From Anaplasma centrale str. Israel (GTDB lineage: Bacteria; Pseudomonadota; Alphaproteobacteria; Rickettsiales; Anaplasmataceae), in NCBI RefSeq assembly GCF_000024505.1, contig NC_013532.1, forward strand, positions 62,001-126,000: 64,000 nucleotides of DNA, read 5' to 3'. Of the stretch, positions 26,844-35,442 are shown piece after piece. The first letter of the stretch is position 1; each line of letters opens with the position of its first letter. The position numbers and the translations under genes are program-made. Below the pieces are notes generated by a model that saw nothing but the letters and a program-made list of their open reading frames with translations, searched no databases and had not been told where the DNA came from.

Positions 26844-27157
26844 GTTCTGTAGGCCAGGCTAGATCCTCCTCACTCAAAGAACTGAAGTTCAGGCTAAACA
26901 TTGAGGATAACGACTATAACATTAAGCTCAACAACCTCAAAGGATTCATAGAGAAGGGGAATAAGGTTAAGGTATCTATAAGGTTTGTGGGACGTGAGCT
27001 TCAGTATAAGGAAGTGGGGTTAGGTATTCTAGATCGTTTAGTGAATGATACTGAAGGAGTTGCTAGACCAGAGTCTTCTCCTAGAATGGATGGAAATGTG
27101 ATGAGTATGGTCTTTGGTAGTAAGGGGAGTGGTTCTTCCTCTTCTTCATTGCAGTAG
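26840..27157 (+). CDS. Stand-alone C-terminal domain of initiation factor IF-3
   Basis: A 105-residue open frame whose ATG (26840) overlaps the virD4 stop as ATGA. The first eight residues (MSSVGQAR) are unique. The remaining 97 codons are identical in DNA sequence to the 3' part of infC at 53934-54227 and correspond to the whole IF3-C domain, which in E. coli contacts the 30S subunit and can perform most IF-3 functions alone. The N-terminal domain and linker are absent. The frame is intact and coupled to virD4. Either it is a functional free IF3-C protein or a recent duplication fragment without function; perfect identity means selection cannot be judged from this window. Confidence 0.7.
   Translation: MSSVGQARSSSLKELKFRLNIEDNDYNIKLNNLKGFIEKGNKVKVSIRFVGRELQYKEVGLGILDRLVNDTEGVARPESSPRMDGNVMSMVFGSKGSGSSSSSLQ
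26864..27157 (+). repeat. 294-bp perfect inverted repeat, left copy (with 53934-54227)
   Basis: Line-by-line comparison shows complete identity over 294 bases with the reverse complement of 53934-54227, diverging immediately on both sides. The repeat ends exactly at the common stop codon. The copies are inverted and about 26.8 kb apart, enclosing oriC. Confidence 0.95.
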
Positions 27158-27186
27158 TGTGTGTACTGCGTCCTATTATTATATAA

Positions 27187-28158
27187 TTACGTGTTCATCA
27201 GATCTCTTAGTTCCTTCCCTACTGCTTCTATAGGATGCTTCTCTAGTTCTTTATAGTATGTACTAAGAGTTTGTTGTAGATTAGGTTCTTTACTGAGCTT
27301 CTTGAAGAATTCTCTGCTTTGGATCTCTGCTAGTGTTTCCCTCATACTCTGCTTCACCCTGCCATCTATAATCCTATCTCCAGTAATACTGGCACCATAT
27401 CCCGCAACACTAGAGACATTGCTCAAGCAACCGTATATCCCCTTCCTGTGCATCAGATCAGCTATTAGCTTCACCTCATATACACAACCCAAGTATGCTA
27501 CCTCTGGTGAGATTCCAGATTCAACCATAACCTCAAAAGCGCACTTGATGAGTGATGGTATCCCTCCACATAAGACTACTTGTTCAGAAAATAGGTTTGC
27601 TTCTACTTCTTGCTTGAAGGTAGTACCTATGATCAGCTTTCCGAGCATCACCGCCGCTGCATAGGCATCTGATACCGCCTTCGCTGTACCACTGCAGTCA
27701 TTCATAACCGCAGTGAAGCACACCACTCCATTGCCCTCCAGATATTGGTTCCGTACCTCTGTGCCTACTGACTTTGGCGATACCATACACACGTCAACGT
27801 ATCCCGGCAACTCAACCAGGCCATATAGTATGCTCAGCCCATGTGCAAATATGATTGCCTGCCCAGGCTTCAAATATGGAAATAGCGTCTCTTTACATAT
27901 CTCCCGGTGTGCCTCATCAGGTGCTAGCATCACTATGACGTCAGCATGTTTTGCTGAGGAGCCTGAAGTATCAACTTCAAACCCGTCCCCCCTTGCTAAA
28001 TCTATACTCCTTGATCCTGTGTGAAGGATAATCGTTATATCTCTAATTCCGCTATCGCGCAGATTCATCGCCTGGGCCTTGCCCTGGGAACCATAGCCAA
28101 CGATGCAAAACTTCTTTCCGCTCAGGCAGCTACAATCACTATGTTGGTATATCTCCAT
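27187..28158 (-). CDS. ilvC: Ketol-acid reductoisomerase
   Basis: NADPH-dependent isomeroreductase of branched-chain amino acid synthesis, class I. 323 residues. The N-terminal Rossmann domain has GYGSQGKAQAMNLRDSG and LAPDEAH; the C-terminal knotted domain has the metal-site stretch EVEANLFSEQVVLCGG and the downstream ECVYEVK-like GCVYEVKLIADLM. ATG 28158 has a strong GGGAGGTG upstream. No other ilv gene is in the window, so its metabolic partner reactions are unclear. The 3' 400 bases are AT-richer and CpG-poorer than the 5' half, continuing the composition of the adjacent IF-3 fragment. Convergent with that fragment across 29 bases. Confidence 0.92.
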   Translation of the reverse strand: MEIYQHSDCSCLSGKKFCIVGYGSQGKAQAMNLRDSGIRDITIILHTGSRSIDLARGDGFEVDTSGSSAKHADVIVMLAPDEAHREICKETLFPYLKPGQAIIFAHGLSILYGLVELPGYVDVCMVSPKSVGTEVRNQYLEGNGVVCFTAVMNDCSGTAKAVSDAYAAAVMLGKLIIGTTFKQEVEANLFSEQVVLCGGIPSLIKCAFEVMVESGISPEVAYLGCVYEVKLIADLMHRKGIYGCLSNVSSVAGYGASITGDRIIDGRVKQSMRETLAEIQSREFFKKLSKEPNLQQTLSTYYKELEKHPIEAVGKELRDLMNT

Positions 28159-28283
28159 CTAAACACCTCCCTCGACGAGAGGGCACATACGCGTACCAAC
28201 AACACGCAGGCGGTTGCGGCGCCTGCAGTATTTGCTCTTTCGACAACAGTCAAGTATCATAAGGGTTTTAGCGGCTTAGCTTC

Positions 28284-28655
28284 ATGACCCATTTTGTAAC
28301 AGACAGGTGCATCCGGTGCAAGTATACAGACTGCGTTGAGGTGTGCCCTGTGGACTGCTTTTATGAGGGGGAGAACATGCTGGTGATCGACCCGGACCAG
28401 TGCATAGACTGCGGTGTTTGCGTACCGGAATGCCCTGTGGATGCCATAGTCAGCGACGAGTTCATAGAAGATATCATATCGTGTGATGATAGCACGCTGA
28501 ATGAGCGGCAACAGAGTTTGAAGGCTTTTCACAAAATAAACGCAGAATTTTCTAAAAAATGGAAAAACATCACAGCCTCAAAACCACCTATGGAGGAGGC
28601 GGAGAGGTATAAGGATGACTTAAACAAGGCGCAGTACTTCAAAGAAAACACTTGA
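28284..28655 (+). CDS. fdxA: Seven-iron ferredoxin (FdxA type)
   Basis: Small electron carrier of 123 residues with two Fe-S cluster motifs near the N-terminus: [18 protein letters not shown] and [16 protein letters not shown], the pattern of 3Fe-4S plus 4Fe-4S ferredoxins. A C-terminal extension of about 55 charged residues is typical of the FdxA branch in alphaproteobacteria. Divergent from ilvC across 125 bases that presumably hold both promoters, and convergent with nadA. Confidence 0.93.
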   Translation: MTHFVTDRCIRCKYTDCVEVCPVDCFYEGENMLVIDPDQCIDCGVCVPECPVDAIVSDEFIEDIISCDDSTLNERQQSLKAFHKINAEFSKKWKNITASKPPMEEAERYKDDLNKAQYFKENT

Positions 28656-28675
28656 GGTCGGCTTCTTGAACTACC

Positions 28676-29611
28676 CTATGATGCGCGCATCATCGCTTCG
28701 ATCGGTTTCCTTGCGCCGGAGATTATTTCTGCACTCATCGTCACTTCGGGTTGCTCATCCACAATACACTTGTAGAGCTTTTCTAAAGTATTTAGCCGCA
28801 TGTATGGGCACTTACTGCATGATTCACAGCCCTTGGCAGAATTAACTACATAAAACTCGCTCCCCGGGGACGCTTTTCTCATTTGGTACACCAACCCCTC
28901 TTCGGTCAGTACAATGAACTTAGACCCAGCGTGAGCGGCAGCGTAGCGCAATAGGTGTGTGGTGGAGCCTATGCAGTGCGCATATTTTAGCAAATTACCA
29001 GGGCATTCCGGATGTGCAATAATATGGGCGTCTTTATGCCTCACAGACAAGTCAACAAGGCTGGCTTCGGAAAAGTTTTCGTGCACAACACAACTTCCAT
29101 GCCACAAGAGCATATCCCTGCCCGTTTTCTGTTTGAGAAATTCTCCCAAAAACCTGTCAGGAGCGAACAATACTTTTTGGTCTTTGGGTATGCTGTTAAT
29201 TATCTTAACGGCGTTGGAAGAGGTGCATATTATGTCTGAGTAGCATTTCACTTCCGCAGAAGAATTGATATACGTAATTGCAAAGTGGTCCTCATGTGCA
29301 CGCCGGAAATTTTTAAAGTCTTCCCCTCTACAAGATTCTGCCAACGAGCATCCGGCATTGAGGTCTGGCATTATAACCCTTTTACCGGGATTTAGAATTT
29401 TGGCAACTTCTGCCATGAAGAACACGCCACAAAAGACGATGATCTCCGCATCTGTTGATGCTGCCCTCTTTGACAGCTCAAGGGAATCCCCAACAAAATC
29501 TGCAGTTTCTTGGACTTCATCATCCTGATAGTAGTGGGCCAGAATGATTGCGTTTTTTTTCTTCGCAATGTCCCTGATTTCGCGTGACAAATCGCGACAG
29601 TCGCTAAGCAT
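28676..29611 (-). CDS. nadA: Quinolinate synthase A
   Basis: 4Fe-4S enzyme condensing iminoaspartate with dihydroxyacetone phosphate to quinolinate in NAD synthesis. About 311 residues. Family patterns present: [11 protein letters not shown], the cysteine contexts [14 protein letters not shown] and ECPGN, and the C-terminal [10 protein letters not shown] cluster ligands. ATG 29611 is used; GTG 29632 would add seven residues, and neither has a strong ribosome site. Lies downstream of bioC on the same strand. nadC, the next enzyme, is at 36588; nadB is not in the window. Confidence 0.92.
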   Translation of the reverse strand: MLSDCRDLSREIRDIAKKKNAIILAHYYQDDEVQETADFVGDSLELSKRAASTDAEIIVFCGVFFMAEVAKILNPGKRVIMPDLNAGCSLAESCRGEDFKNFRRAHEDHFAITYINSSAEVKCYSDIICTSSNAVKIINSIPKDQKVLFAPDRFLGEFLKQKTGRDMLLWHGSCVVHENFSEASLVDLSVRHKDAHIIAHPECPGNLLKYAHCIGSTTHLLRYAAAHAGSKFIVLTEEGLVYQMRKASPGSEFYVVNSAKGCESCSKCPYMRLNTLEKLYKCIVDEQPEVTMSAEIISGARKPIEAMMRAS

Positions 29612-29651
29612 GACGGCAAATACGCTAGGCACAGACGTTGGCGCTATGATA

Positions 29652-30431
29652 TCAGCAAAATCGTTTTTTGATAACTAAATAAGCTATATTCCAGGAGCTT
29701 ATTACCATCCCATTCTGCGAGAAGAGGTCGCTATACACACGACACACATCCGCAATACTTACCCCAGAAGTTTCAGCTGCACCACGGTGAGACTGCGCGC
29801 CAATCTTGGCGATTGAGTTCAGCAATCGCATGCACGTCTTGTGATGCAGTGTATATTTTTTGCACTGCACATATTCAATGGTGGCTCCTAGCGTGGGGAC
29901 AAGCTTTTCAAAAAACGCAACGTCATGAAATTCAAATTGTCTCTTCCGGCCCATTAACCTTTCACAAACTGCAAGCTCCTCCAAGGTTCCTTGTACGGGA
30001 ACGCTGATAAACAACCCCTGCCCAGTTTCATTTAGCACCCTCAGCATGCTTCGCAGGCAGGCACTAATGTTATAAGCCCAGTGTATAGCCATGGATGACG
30101 TTACCACATCGAAAAAACCGTCGGAGAACGGCATGTTTTCCATGTTGCAACTTACGGTAAGGCCGCGAATTTTCTTGTTGGCAATGCCACACATCTCTTC
30201 AGAGATATCTACCTGAAAAAGCTCGCAACGGTTGCCAATTATGGCGCCCACGTGCCCGGTGCCACACCCAACATCTAGCACTTTCTGTCCTTTAGTGCCA
30301 CATACAAGCGTACATAGCTCCCTCGCGATATCGCGCTGGACGGTGGAATGCTCGTCATAAGAACTTGCTGCTTTGCCGAATGAGCCTCTAGCTCTTTCGG
30401 TGTAAGTACTACCTATACGGGACACGGGCAT
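29652..30431 (-). CDS. bioC: Malonyl-ACP O-methyltransferase (BioC-like)
   Basis: Class I SAM methyltransferase of 259 residues with motif [13 protein letters not shown], acidic loop QVDISEEM and the post-I region [21 protein letters not shown], where the Trp-rich stretch is typical of BioC. BioC methylates malonyl-ACP to start biotin synthesis; the N-terminal [19 protein letters not shown] is also a BioC hallmark. ATG 30431. Reads into nadA, about 40 bases downstream. A divergent 122-bp region separates it from the portal gene. Confidence 0.85.
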   Translation of the reverse strand: MPVSRIGSTYTERARGSFGKAASSYDEHSTVQRDIARELCTLVCGTKGQKVLDVGCGTGHVGAIIGNRCELFQVDISEEMCGIANKKIRGLTVSCNMENMPFSDGFFDVVTSSMAIHWAYNISACLRSMLRVLNETGQGLFISVPVQGTLEELAVCERLMGRKRQFEFHDVAFFEKLVPTLGATIEYVQCKKYTLHHKTCMRLLNSIAKIGAQSHRGAAETSGVSIADVCRVYSDLFSQNGMVISSWNIAYLVIKKRFC

Positions 30432-30553
30432 TTACAACAACTACCAAAAGTAAGATTCTAAACTATATCAGTAAAAATATACAGTGTCCAAATTGCTTCC
30501 GGGGCGCGGTTTGGTGCATTAGCATGAAGCATATCCGGTAAGCACAACCAATT

Positions 30554-31795
30554 ATGCGAGAATCCTTTTTCGGCAGAAACAGCGACACAAGTGTGTCCTC
30601 GGTGTTTTTAGAATGCCGTGGAGAAGCCGTGTGGGGTGACCGCAACTATGCGAGTTTTGCTAGAAACGGGTACATTAAAAACGTTATCGCTTTTCGGTCG
30701 ATCCATATGGTGGCATCCGCCGCAGGATCTGTAAACATCACGTTACACAAAACCACAAAAAGCGGCGTTTTTCAGATATTCAACCATCCTATCCTTAAGT
30801 TGTTATCGCGTCCCAACTGTATTATGACGAGGGCCGAGCTAATCGAAGGGATAGTGACATACAGGTTGATTAGCGGCAATTCATACGTCCTATCCGTAGA
30901 AAGTAGGGACATGCTCCCAAAAGAATTACACCTACTGAGGCCCGATAGGGTAGAAATTGTTACCAAAGCAGGGGGGAATGCCATAGCATACCGCTATAGC
31001 GTGAACGGACATGTGTACGAGTTTCAGGTGGACCGCGCCACCAACCGCCATGATTTGTTACACCTGAAGAACTTTCACCCCCTAAATGATTGGTACGGAT
31101 TATCGACGATCGAAGCCGCATCTTACAGCATTGACCAACACAATCAGGCCGGCGCTTGGAACCAGGCAATGCTGCAGAACGGAGCCCGCCCCAGTGGCGC
31201 CCTGGTCGTGAAAACTAAAAACGAGAGGAATAGCACTCTGACTCAGGAGCAGTATCAAAGATTAAAGGCCCAGATTGAAGACTTTTACGCAGGGCCAAAG
31301 AACTCCGGTAGACCTATTTTGCTCGAAGGTGGGTTGGAATGGCGAGAAATGAGCCTGTCCCCACGGGACATGGATTTCATTGAGTCGAAAAATGTCTCTG
31401 CTCGAGAGATCGCTCTGGCTTTTGGGGTTCCACCCCAGTTGCTAGGCATCCCGGGAGACAATACTTACAGTAACCTTTCAGAAGCTAGGCTTGCGTTATG
31501 GGAGCAGACGATCATCCCGCATTTGGAGAGTATTATCGCACATCTCAACTCATGGTTGGTGCCAAGGTTTGGTAGCAACATGTTTCTGTCTTACGATAAG
31601 GAATCTATCTGCGTGCTGACTGAAAAAAGGCAACGGTTATGGCAGTATGTACAAAATGCAACGTTCATGACCGTAAATGAAAAAAGAGCCGCTTTCGGCT
31701 TACCCCCGATCGAGGGAGGCAACTCCCTCGAGGCTCAAAAGCAGTACGACAATGGTGGCGAAAATGTATATAGTCAAAAACTCAAAGAAACATGA
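30554..31795 (+). CDS. HK97-family phage portal protein (GTA-type remnant)
   Basis: 413 residues with portal features: N-terminal region followed by LISGNSYVL, the GLSTIEAA helix, the DNA-channel region NGARPSGALVV, and ARE IALAFGVPPQLLGIPGDNTYSN near residue 290, characteristic of HK97 portals and of the gene transfer agent of Rhodobacter. In virions it forms the dodecameric DNA entry ring. The prohead protease follows, overlapping by about 32 bases. No terminase, capsid or tail genes are adjacent; such GTA genes are known to be scattered in Rickettsiales. GC content matches the host, implying long residence. Confidence 0.9.
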   Translation: MRESFFGRNSDTSVSSVFLECRGEAVWGDRNYASFARNGYIKNVIAFRSIHMVASAAGSVNITLHKTTKSGVFQIFNHPILKLLSRPNCIMTRAELIEGIVTYRLISGNSYVLSVESRDMLPKELHLLRPDRVEIVTKAGGNAIAYRYSVNGHVYEFQVDRATNRHDLLHLKNFHPLNDWYGLSTIEAASYSIDQHNQAGAWNQAMLQNGARPSGALVVKTKNERNSTLTQEQYQRLKAQIEDFYAGPKNSGRPILLEGGLEWREMSLSPRDMDFIESKNVSAREIALAFGVPPQLLGIPGDNTYSNLSEARLALWEQTIIPHLESIIAHLNSWLVPRFGSNMFLSYDKESICVLTEKRQRLWQYVQNATFMTVNEKRAAFGLPPIEGGNSLEAQKQYDNGGENVYSQKLKET

Positions 31796-32249
31796 ACATG
31801 GCAGTTTTGTGGGTTACGCTAGTGTTTTCAACAAGGTAGATGCCCACAACGATGTAATAAAGCCAGGGGCATTCGCGGAGTCCCTGCAAAAGAGAAAAGT
31901 GGCCCTGCTATGGCAACATAGTATTAAGGACCCTATTGGAAAAATACTAGACGCTAGGGAAGACTCCTTTGGTTTGTTGGTGGTTGCAAAGCTAAACCTG
32001 GGGCTTCGGCTGGCACGGGAGGTCTACGCCCTGATAACAGACGGCAGCGTAAATGCCCTATCCATAGGGTATAAAGTTGTACAGTCAAGAAGGGATAGCA
32101 AATCCGGCGTTAGGATGATCTCCAAAATAGACCTCTGGGAAGTCAGCGTGGTTACATTCCCAGCAAACGAAATGGCAAAAATAAGCACAGTGAAAGCTCT
32201 GCACGTCCCTATAGCGGCCGCAGGCCGCCTTTTCCTCACCGGTTCCTGA
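31764..32249 (+). CDS. HK97-family prohead protease (GTA-type)
   Basis: 161 residues with the U35 peptidase pattern: GYASVFNKVDAHNDVIKPGAF, the His in ALLWQHSIKDPIG and the Ser in GSVNALSIGYK, followed by LWEVSVVTFPANEMA. In HK97-type capsids this enzyme trims the capsid protein during maturation. ATG 31764, with GGTGG five bases upstream, is chosen; ATG 31752 is four codons earlier. The start lies inside the portal gene, and the end overlaps the convergent CBS-domain gene by 14 bases. The frame is intact although no capsid gene is nearby. Confidence 0.88.
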   Translation: MYIVKNSKKHEHGSFVGYASVFNKVDAHNDVIKPGAFAESLQKRKVALLWQHSIKDPIGKILDAREDSFGLLVVAKLNLGLRLAREVYALITDGSVNALSIGYKVVQSRRDSKSGVRMISKIDLWEVSVVTFPANEMAKISTVKALHVPIAAAGRLFLTGS

Positions 32250-33114
32250 GAACTTTACTTAGATCAATCACTACCCTATATATGCATCGATTGTCTACTT
32301 CCTTAATCAGGAATGATGCACCACTTTTGTGATTAAAAACCTCATCCACAACCGGCACCCTACCCACCATAGCAAGTATAAGCCCTCCGACTGTTACGTA
32401 CTCTTCTTCCTCAGAATCTTTAAGTGAGATACCGAGCGACTGCTCCAGGGTGCGGACCAGCACTCTTGCATTCACCTCGATTTTATCGTTGGAGATATTT
32501 ACAATATCGGGGATTGAGGGGACGTCATGCTCATCCTCTATATCGCCAACAATTTCCTCAATTATATCAGCCATCGTAACCAGCCCGTCGGTGCTTCCAT
32601 ACTCATCTAGCACAATTGCCATGTGCACACGGGAGGACTGCATCTTCACAAAAAGGTTCACGGCCTTCATCGAGTGCGGAACGTACATCACATTGTGTAT
32701 TATGCTCTTCACGTTGAAGTCCAAACCCTCTTTCGAGGTGATGTCCTTAATGTGAATAAATCCGACGATGTTATCGATATTGTCTTTATACACCGGCACC
32801 CTGGTATGCTGGCTCCTCAGCACCTTAGTGAGTAGGTCACTATCATCAATCCCCAGTGCGAGTATTTCAGACCTTTGCACCATGATGTCTTTCACTGAAC
32901 ATTCATCCAACCTGACTAGGTTGTTCATTATGTGGGAGCTACCAAAGTGCAATGCGTTCTCTGCCATTATTCTGTTTTTAGCAAACTCCTTGAAACCAGG
33001 GAGCCTCTCCAGGACAAAGGAATAGAAGACAGACCGCGCACCGCCCCGCGTGGGGACATCGCCACCTACGCCATCTTCAGAAACTCCGTTTCCCATTGCT
33101 AACAAAACCCACAT
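32236..33114 (-). CDS. CorC/TlyC-type CBS-domain protein
   Basis: About 292 residues. A pair of CBS domains occupies about residues 75-195 (VKDIMVQRSEI, RVPVYKDNIDNIVGFIHIKD, MAIVLDEYGSTDGLVTMADIIEEIVGDI). The C-terminal CorC_HlyC domain ends near VIDLSKVLRNR. No membrane DUF21 domain precedes them, so this is the soluble YbeX/CorC type linked to magnesium efflux or ribosome biology. ATG 33114 has TAGG just upstream; an inner ATG at 33096 is possible. This gene is the left flank of the origin, as in Wolbachia, Anaplasma and Ehrlichia. Confidence 0.9.
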   Translation of the reverse strand: MWVLLAMGNGVSEDGVGGDVPTRGGARSVFYSFVLERLPGFKEFAKNRIMAENALHFGSSHIMNNLVRLDECSVKDIMVQRSEILALGIDDSDLLTKVLRSQHTRVPVYKDNIDNIVGFIHIKDITSKEGLDFNVKSIIHNVMYVPHSMKAVNLFVKMQSSRVHMAIVLDEYGSTDGLVTMADIIEEIVGDIEDEHDVPSIPDIVNISNDKIEVNARVLVRTLEQSLGISLKDSEEEEYVTVGGLILAMVGRVPVVDEVFNHKSGASFLIKEVDNRCIYRVVIDLSKVLRNR

Positions 33115-33117
33115 CAC

Positions 33118-33499
33118 CTACACAGAGCTTCCAGAGTATACTCGGCAAATCCCCAGCTTTCTATACCAAAGTTGCCTGTATAACTCTGTTAATAAGTATG
33201 TAAATCACAGGTGAATAAAAAGTACTAACATAACGACACCAAGTTATTCACAGAGTTTTGAGAAATAACGCGAATTTTCACGACCAGAAAACCGCCACGC
33301 ACTCGGCAGTTATCAACACAATTCACACACATTTTATAAACATAAATTTTCGTACAAAATCAAACACTTAGCTACTTTACTAACAAATTTATCCACAAAA
33401 CTGCAACCGCGCTATTAAATGGGATTTTGCATAATTTGCGGTTATCCACACAATCAACAGGTATAAATAAACTATAGTTATATATAAGGAAGATTATTT
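33118..33499. other. oriC: Chromosomal replication origin, oriC
   Basis: The AT-rich 380-bp gap between the CBS-domain gene and hemE matches the published location of the origin in Wolbachia, Anaplasma and Ehrlichia. It contains two perfect DnaA boxes TTATCCACA (33389-33397 and 33442-33450) and two one-mismatch boxes, TTATTCACA (33244-33252) and TTATCAACA (33310-33318), all on the same strand. Spacings of 66, 79 and 53 bases separate them. Stretches with almost no G or C (33330-33360, 33462-33485) could be the unwinding element. No dnaA gene is near. One poor CtrA-like half-site pair (TTAA at 33189) is not convincing. Confidence 0.85.
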
Positions 33500-34540
33500 A
33501 TGTTTAATTCAAAAAAACAAGGTAGAGTACTCGAACGGGTTCTCATCGAAAAAAAAAGACAGGAAAAGATTCCAATATGGTTCATGAGACAAGCAGGAAG
33601 ATACCTTCCCGAATATCATGAGGTCATGAACAACTTCGAAAACTTCTTAGACGCCTGCTACACCCCAGAGGTCGTTGAAAAAATAACCCTACAGCCAGTT
33701 AAAAGGTTCGACATAGACGCAGCAATAATATTTTCCGACATAATGGTTGTCCTAGACTCTTTAGGATATGAAGTCAACTTTATGAGAGGACAAGGACCAC
33801 AAATAGGAAAGGTCATACACCAATACTCCATTAGTGAATCTATCACAAAGCTTCAACCAGTATTTGAAGGAATTCGTAGAGTACGAAAGTCTCTAGACAT
33901 TGACAAAACCCTAATAGGATTTGCCGGATCACCTTGGACTTTGCTTACATATGCTTTAGGAAAGGAAAAAAACTTTTTTAAAATCAGGAAGGATATTTGC
34001 CTAGAAACTGCGCATAAACACCCCGAAAACAAGATTACGGAGCTAGTTAACAGAATTACTGACCTGACATCCCACTACCTAGCGAAACAAATCGAGAGCG
34101 GAGTTGATGTTATTCAATTATTTGATAGTAGTGCAAGTCTGCTTCCAGTAGAAATCTTTGAGGAATACGTTATCACCCCAACAAAGAAGATAGTAGATTT
34201 TGTACGTGTTAGGCATCCAAACTTTCCTATTATTGGATTCCCTATGGGTGCCGGTGTGATGTATAAGACATATTTAGAAAAAACCGGAATATCCGCTATT
34301 AGTGTTGACTACAGCATACCAACTTCATGGATAAAAGAACACCTTAATGGTGTGATACAAGGGAATCTAGACCCATCTCTATTGGCATACAACCAAAAAG
34401 CATCAGACAGCAAATCTATAAAAATAGTGGAGGAGTTGGGAGATAAACCACTTATTTTTAACTTAGGGCACGGCATCCTACCAGAAACCCCAATACAACA
34501 TGTAGAAAGTCTTATTAGATCAGTAAGGAAGGCCTCTTGA
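33500..34540 (+). CDS. hemE: Uroporphyrinogen decarboxylase
   Basis: Removes four carboxyl groups from uroporphyrinogen III in haem synthesis. 346 residues with IWFMRQAGRYLPEY, the catalytic Asp context FSDIMVV, GFAGSPWTL, LFDSSASLL and FNLGHGILPET. ATG 33500 has AAGGA nine bases upstream. It is the right flank of oriC and the first gene of a distinctly AT-rich block (roughly 35-45 % GC in sampled lines, against about 50 % left of the origin). coxC follows after 69 bases. Confidence 0.96.
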   Translation: MFNSKKQGRVLERVLIEKKRQEKIPIWFMRQAGRYLPEYHEVMNNFENFLDACYTPEVVEKITLQPVKRFDIDAAIIFSDIMVVLDSLGYEVNFMRGQGPQIGKVIHQYSISESITKLQPVFEGIRRVRKSLDIDKTLIGFAGSPWTLLTYALGKEKNFFKIRKDICLETAHKHPENKITELVNRITDLTSHYLAKQIESGVDVIQLFDSSASLLPVEIFEEYVITPTKKIVDFVRVRHPNFPIIGFPMGAGVMYKTYLEKTGISAISVDYSIPTSWIKEHLNGVIQGNLDPSLLAYNQKASDSKSIKIVEELGDKPLIFNLGHGILPETPIQHVESLIRSVRKAS

Positions 34541-34609
34541 ATTTGAATAATCTTGACATATACTCTCATTAGTCTGTAACTTCCAGTTACTTTTACTGCT
34601 AAAACTCAG

Positions 34610-35428
34610 ATGAAGAAGCACGACCACCATATACTTTCGCAAAGTCCGTGGCCGATTCTTCTCTCTTTATGCTCTTTTCTCTCCGCATTTGGGTTAGTAA
34701 AATTTATACACGGCGGCTCCTATTGGACGATATTTTTCCCGATAGGAGTACTTCTAACCATAACGGTGTTATATAAGTGGTGGTTTGACGTCATCGACGA
34801 GGCTAATAAGGATAACTGTTTCACGGAAGTTGTTAAGCGAGGGTTGAGGCTAGGCCTTGCTGTAATGATTCTTTCAGAGACTATGTTCTTTTTTGCCTTT
34901 TTTTGGTCTTTTTTTAAGGCTTGGCTTTTTCCAGTTTATAATCTAGTAGATTTTTCAGAGAAGGTGTATACCTCTTGGCCTCCAAAAGGTATAAAGACCG
35001 TTGATCCGTGGTCTATACCTTTCTTTAATACCATTACCCTTCTCCTTTCTGGTTTTACAATTACATGGTCACACCATTTTCTCTTAGGTGGGGATATGAA
35101 ATCTTCATCCAGGATGCTTTTATCAACGATTATTCTAGGGGTTATTTTTTCCTCCTTCCAGTGCATTGAGTACATGCATATAGACTTCCCATTTAAAGGA
35201 GTAGGTGGTGGGGCGGTGTATTCCTCTAATTTTTATATGGCAACTGGGTTTCATGGAGTTCACGTATTACTAGGGATAGTTTTTTTGTTCATATGCTGGG
35301 CAAGGATGAAAAAGGGGAATTTTTCCTCTGAGTGCCACATTGGGTTTGAATGTGCGGCCTGGTACTGGCATTTCGTAGATGTAGTTTGGTTGTTTTTGTT
35401 TCTTTTTATGTATGTTATCAGCTCATAA
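34610..35428 (+). CDS. coxC: Cytochrome c oxidase subunit III
   Basis: Integral membrane subunit of aa3-type oxidase. 272 residues, seven hydrophobic segments, with the family signatures LILSETMFFFAFFWSFF-like MILSETMFFFAFFWS, SWPPKGI, TGFHGVHVLLG and WYWHFVDVVWLFLF. Subunits I and II are not in the window. Reads into ruvC 14 bases downstream. Confidence 0.96.
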   Translation: MKKHDHHILSQSPWPILLSLCSFLSAFGLVKFIHGGSYWTIFFPIGVLLTITVLYKWWFDVIDEANKDNCFTEVVKRGLRLGLAVMILSETMFFFAFFWSFFKAWLFPVYNLVDFSEKVYTSWPPKGIKTVDPWSIPFFNTITLLLSGFTITWSHHFLLGGDMKSSSRMLLSTIILGVIFSSFQCIEYMHIDFPFKGVGGGAVYSSNFYMATGFHGVHVLLGIVFLFICWARMKKGNFSSECHIGFECAAWYWHFVDVVWLFLFLFMYVISS

Positions 35429-35442
35429 TCCCCGCTAATTAT

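Noticed and set aside
26091-26901. Minus-strand His/Arg-rich frames opposite the virD4 tail
   Set aside because: Shadow of acidic repeat codons on the opposite strand.
29652-30431. UbiE/COQ5 methyltransferase instead of BioC
   Set aside because: The N-terminal [11 protein letters not shown] and the IHW region fit BioC better; the UbiE-specific motifs are missing.
33189-33203. CtrA-like site in oriC
   Set aside because: Only one TTAA half is intact (second reads GTAA); not enough to call a CtrA site.
34553-34580. TTGACA before coxC as a promoter
   Set aside because: The -35 is perfect, but no acceptable -10 box lies at 16-18 bases, and hemE reads through from 69 bases away.
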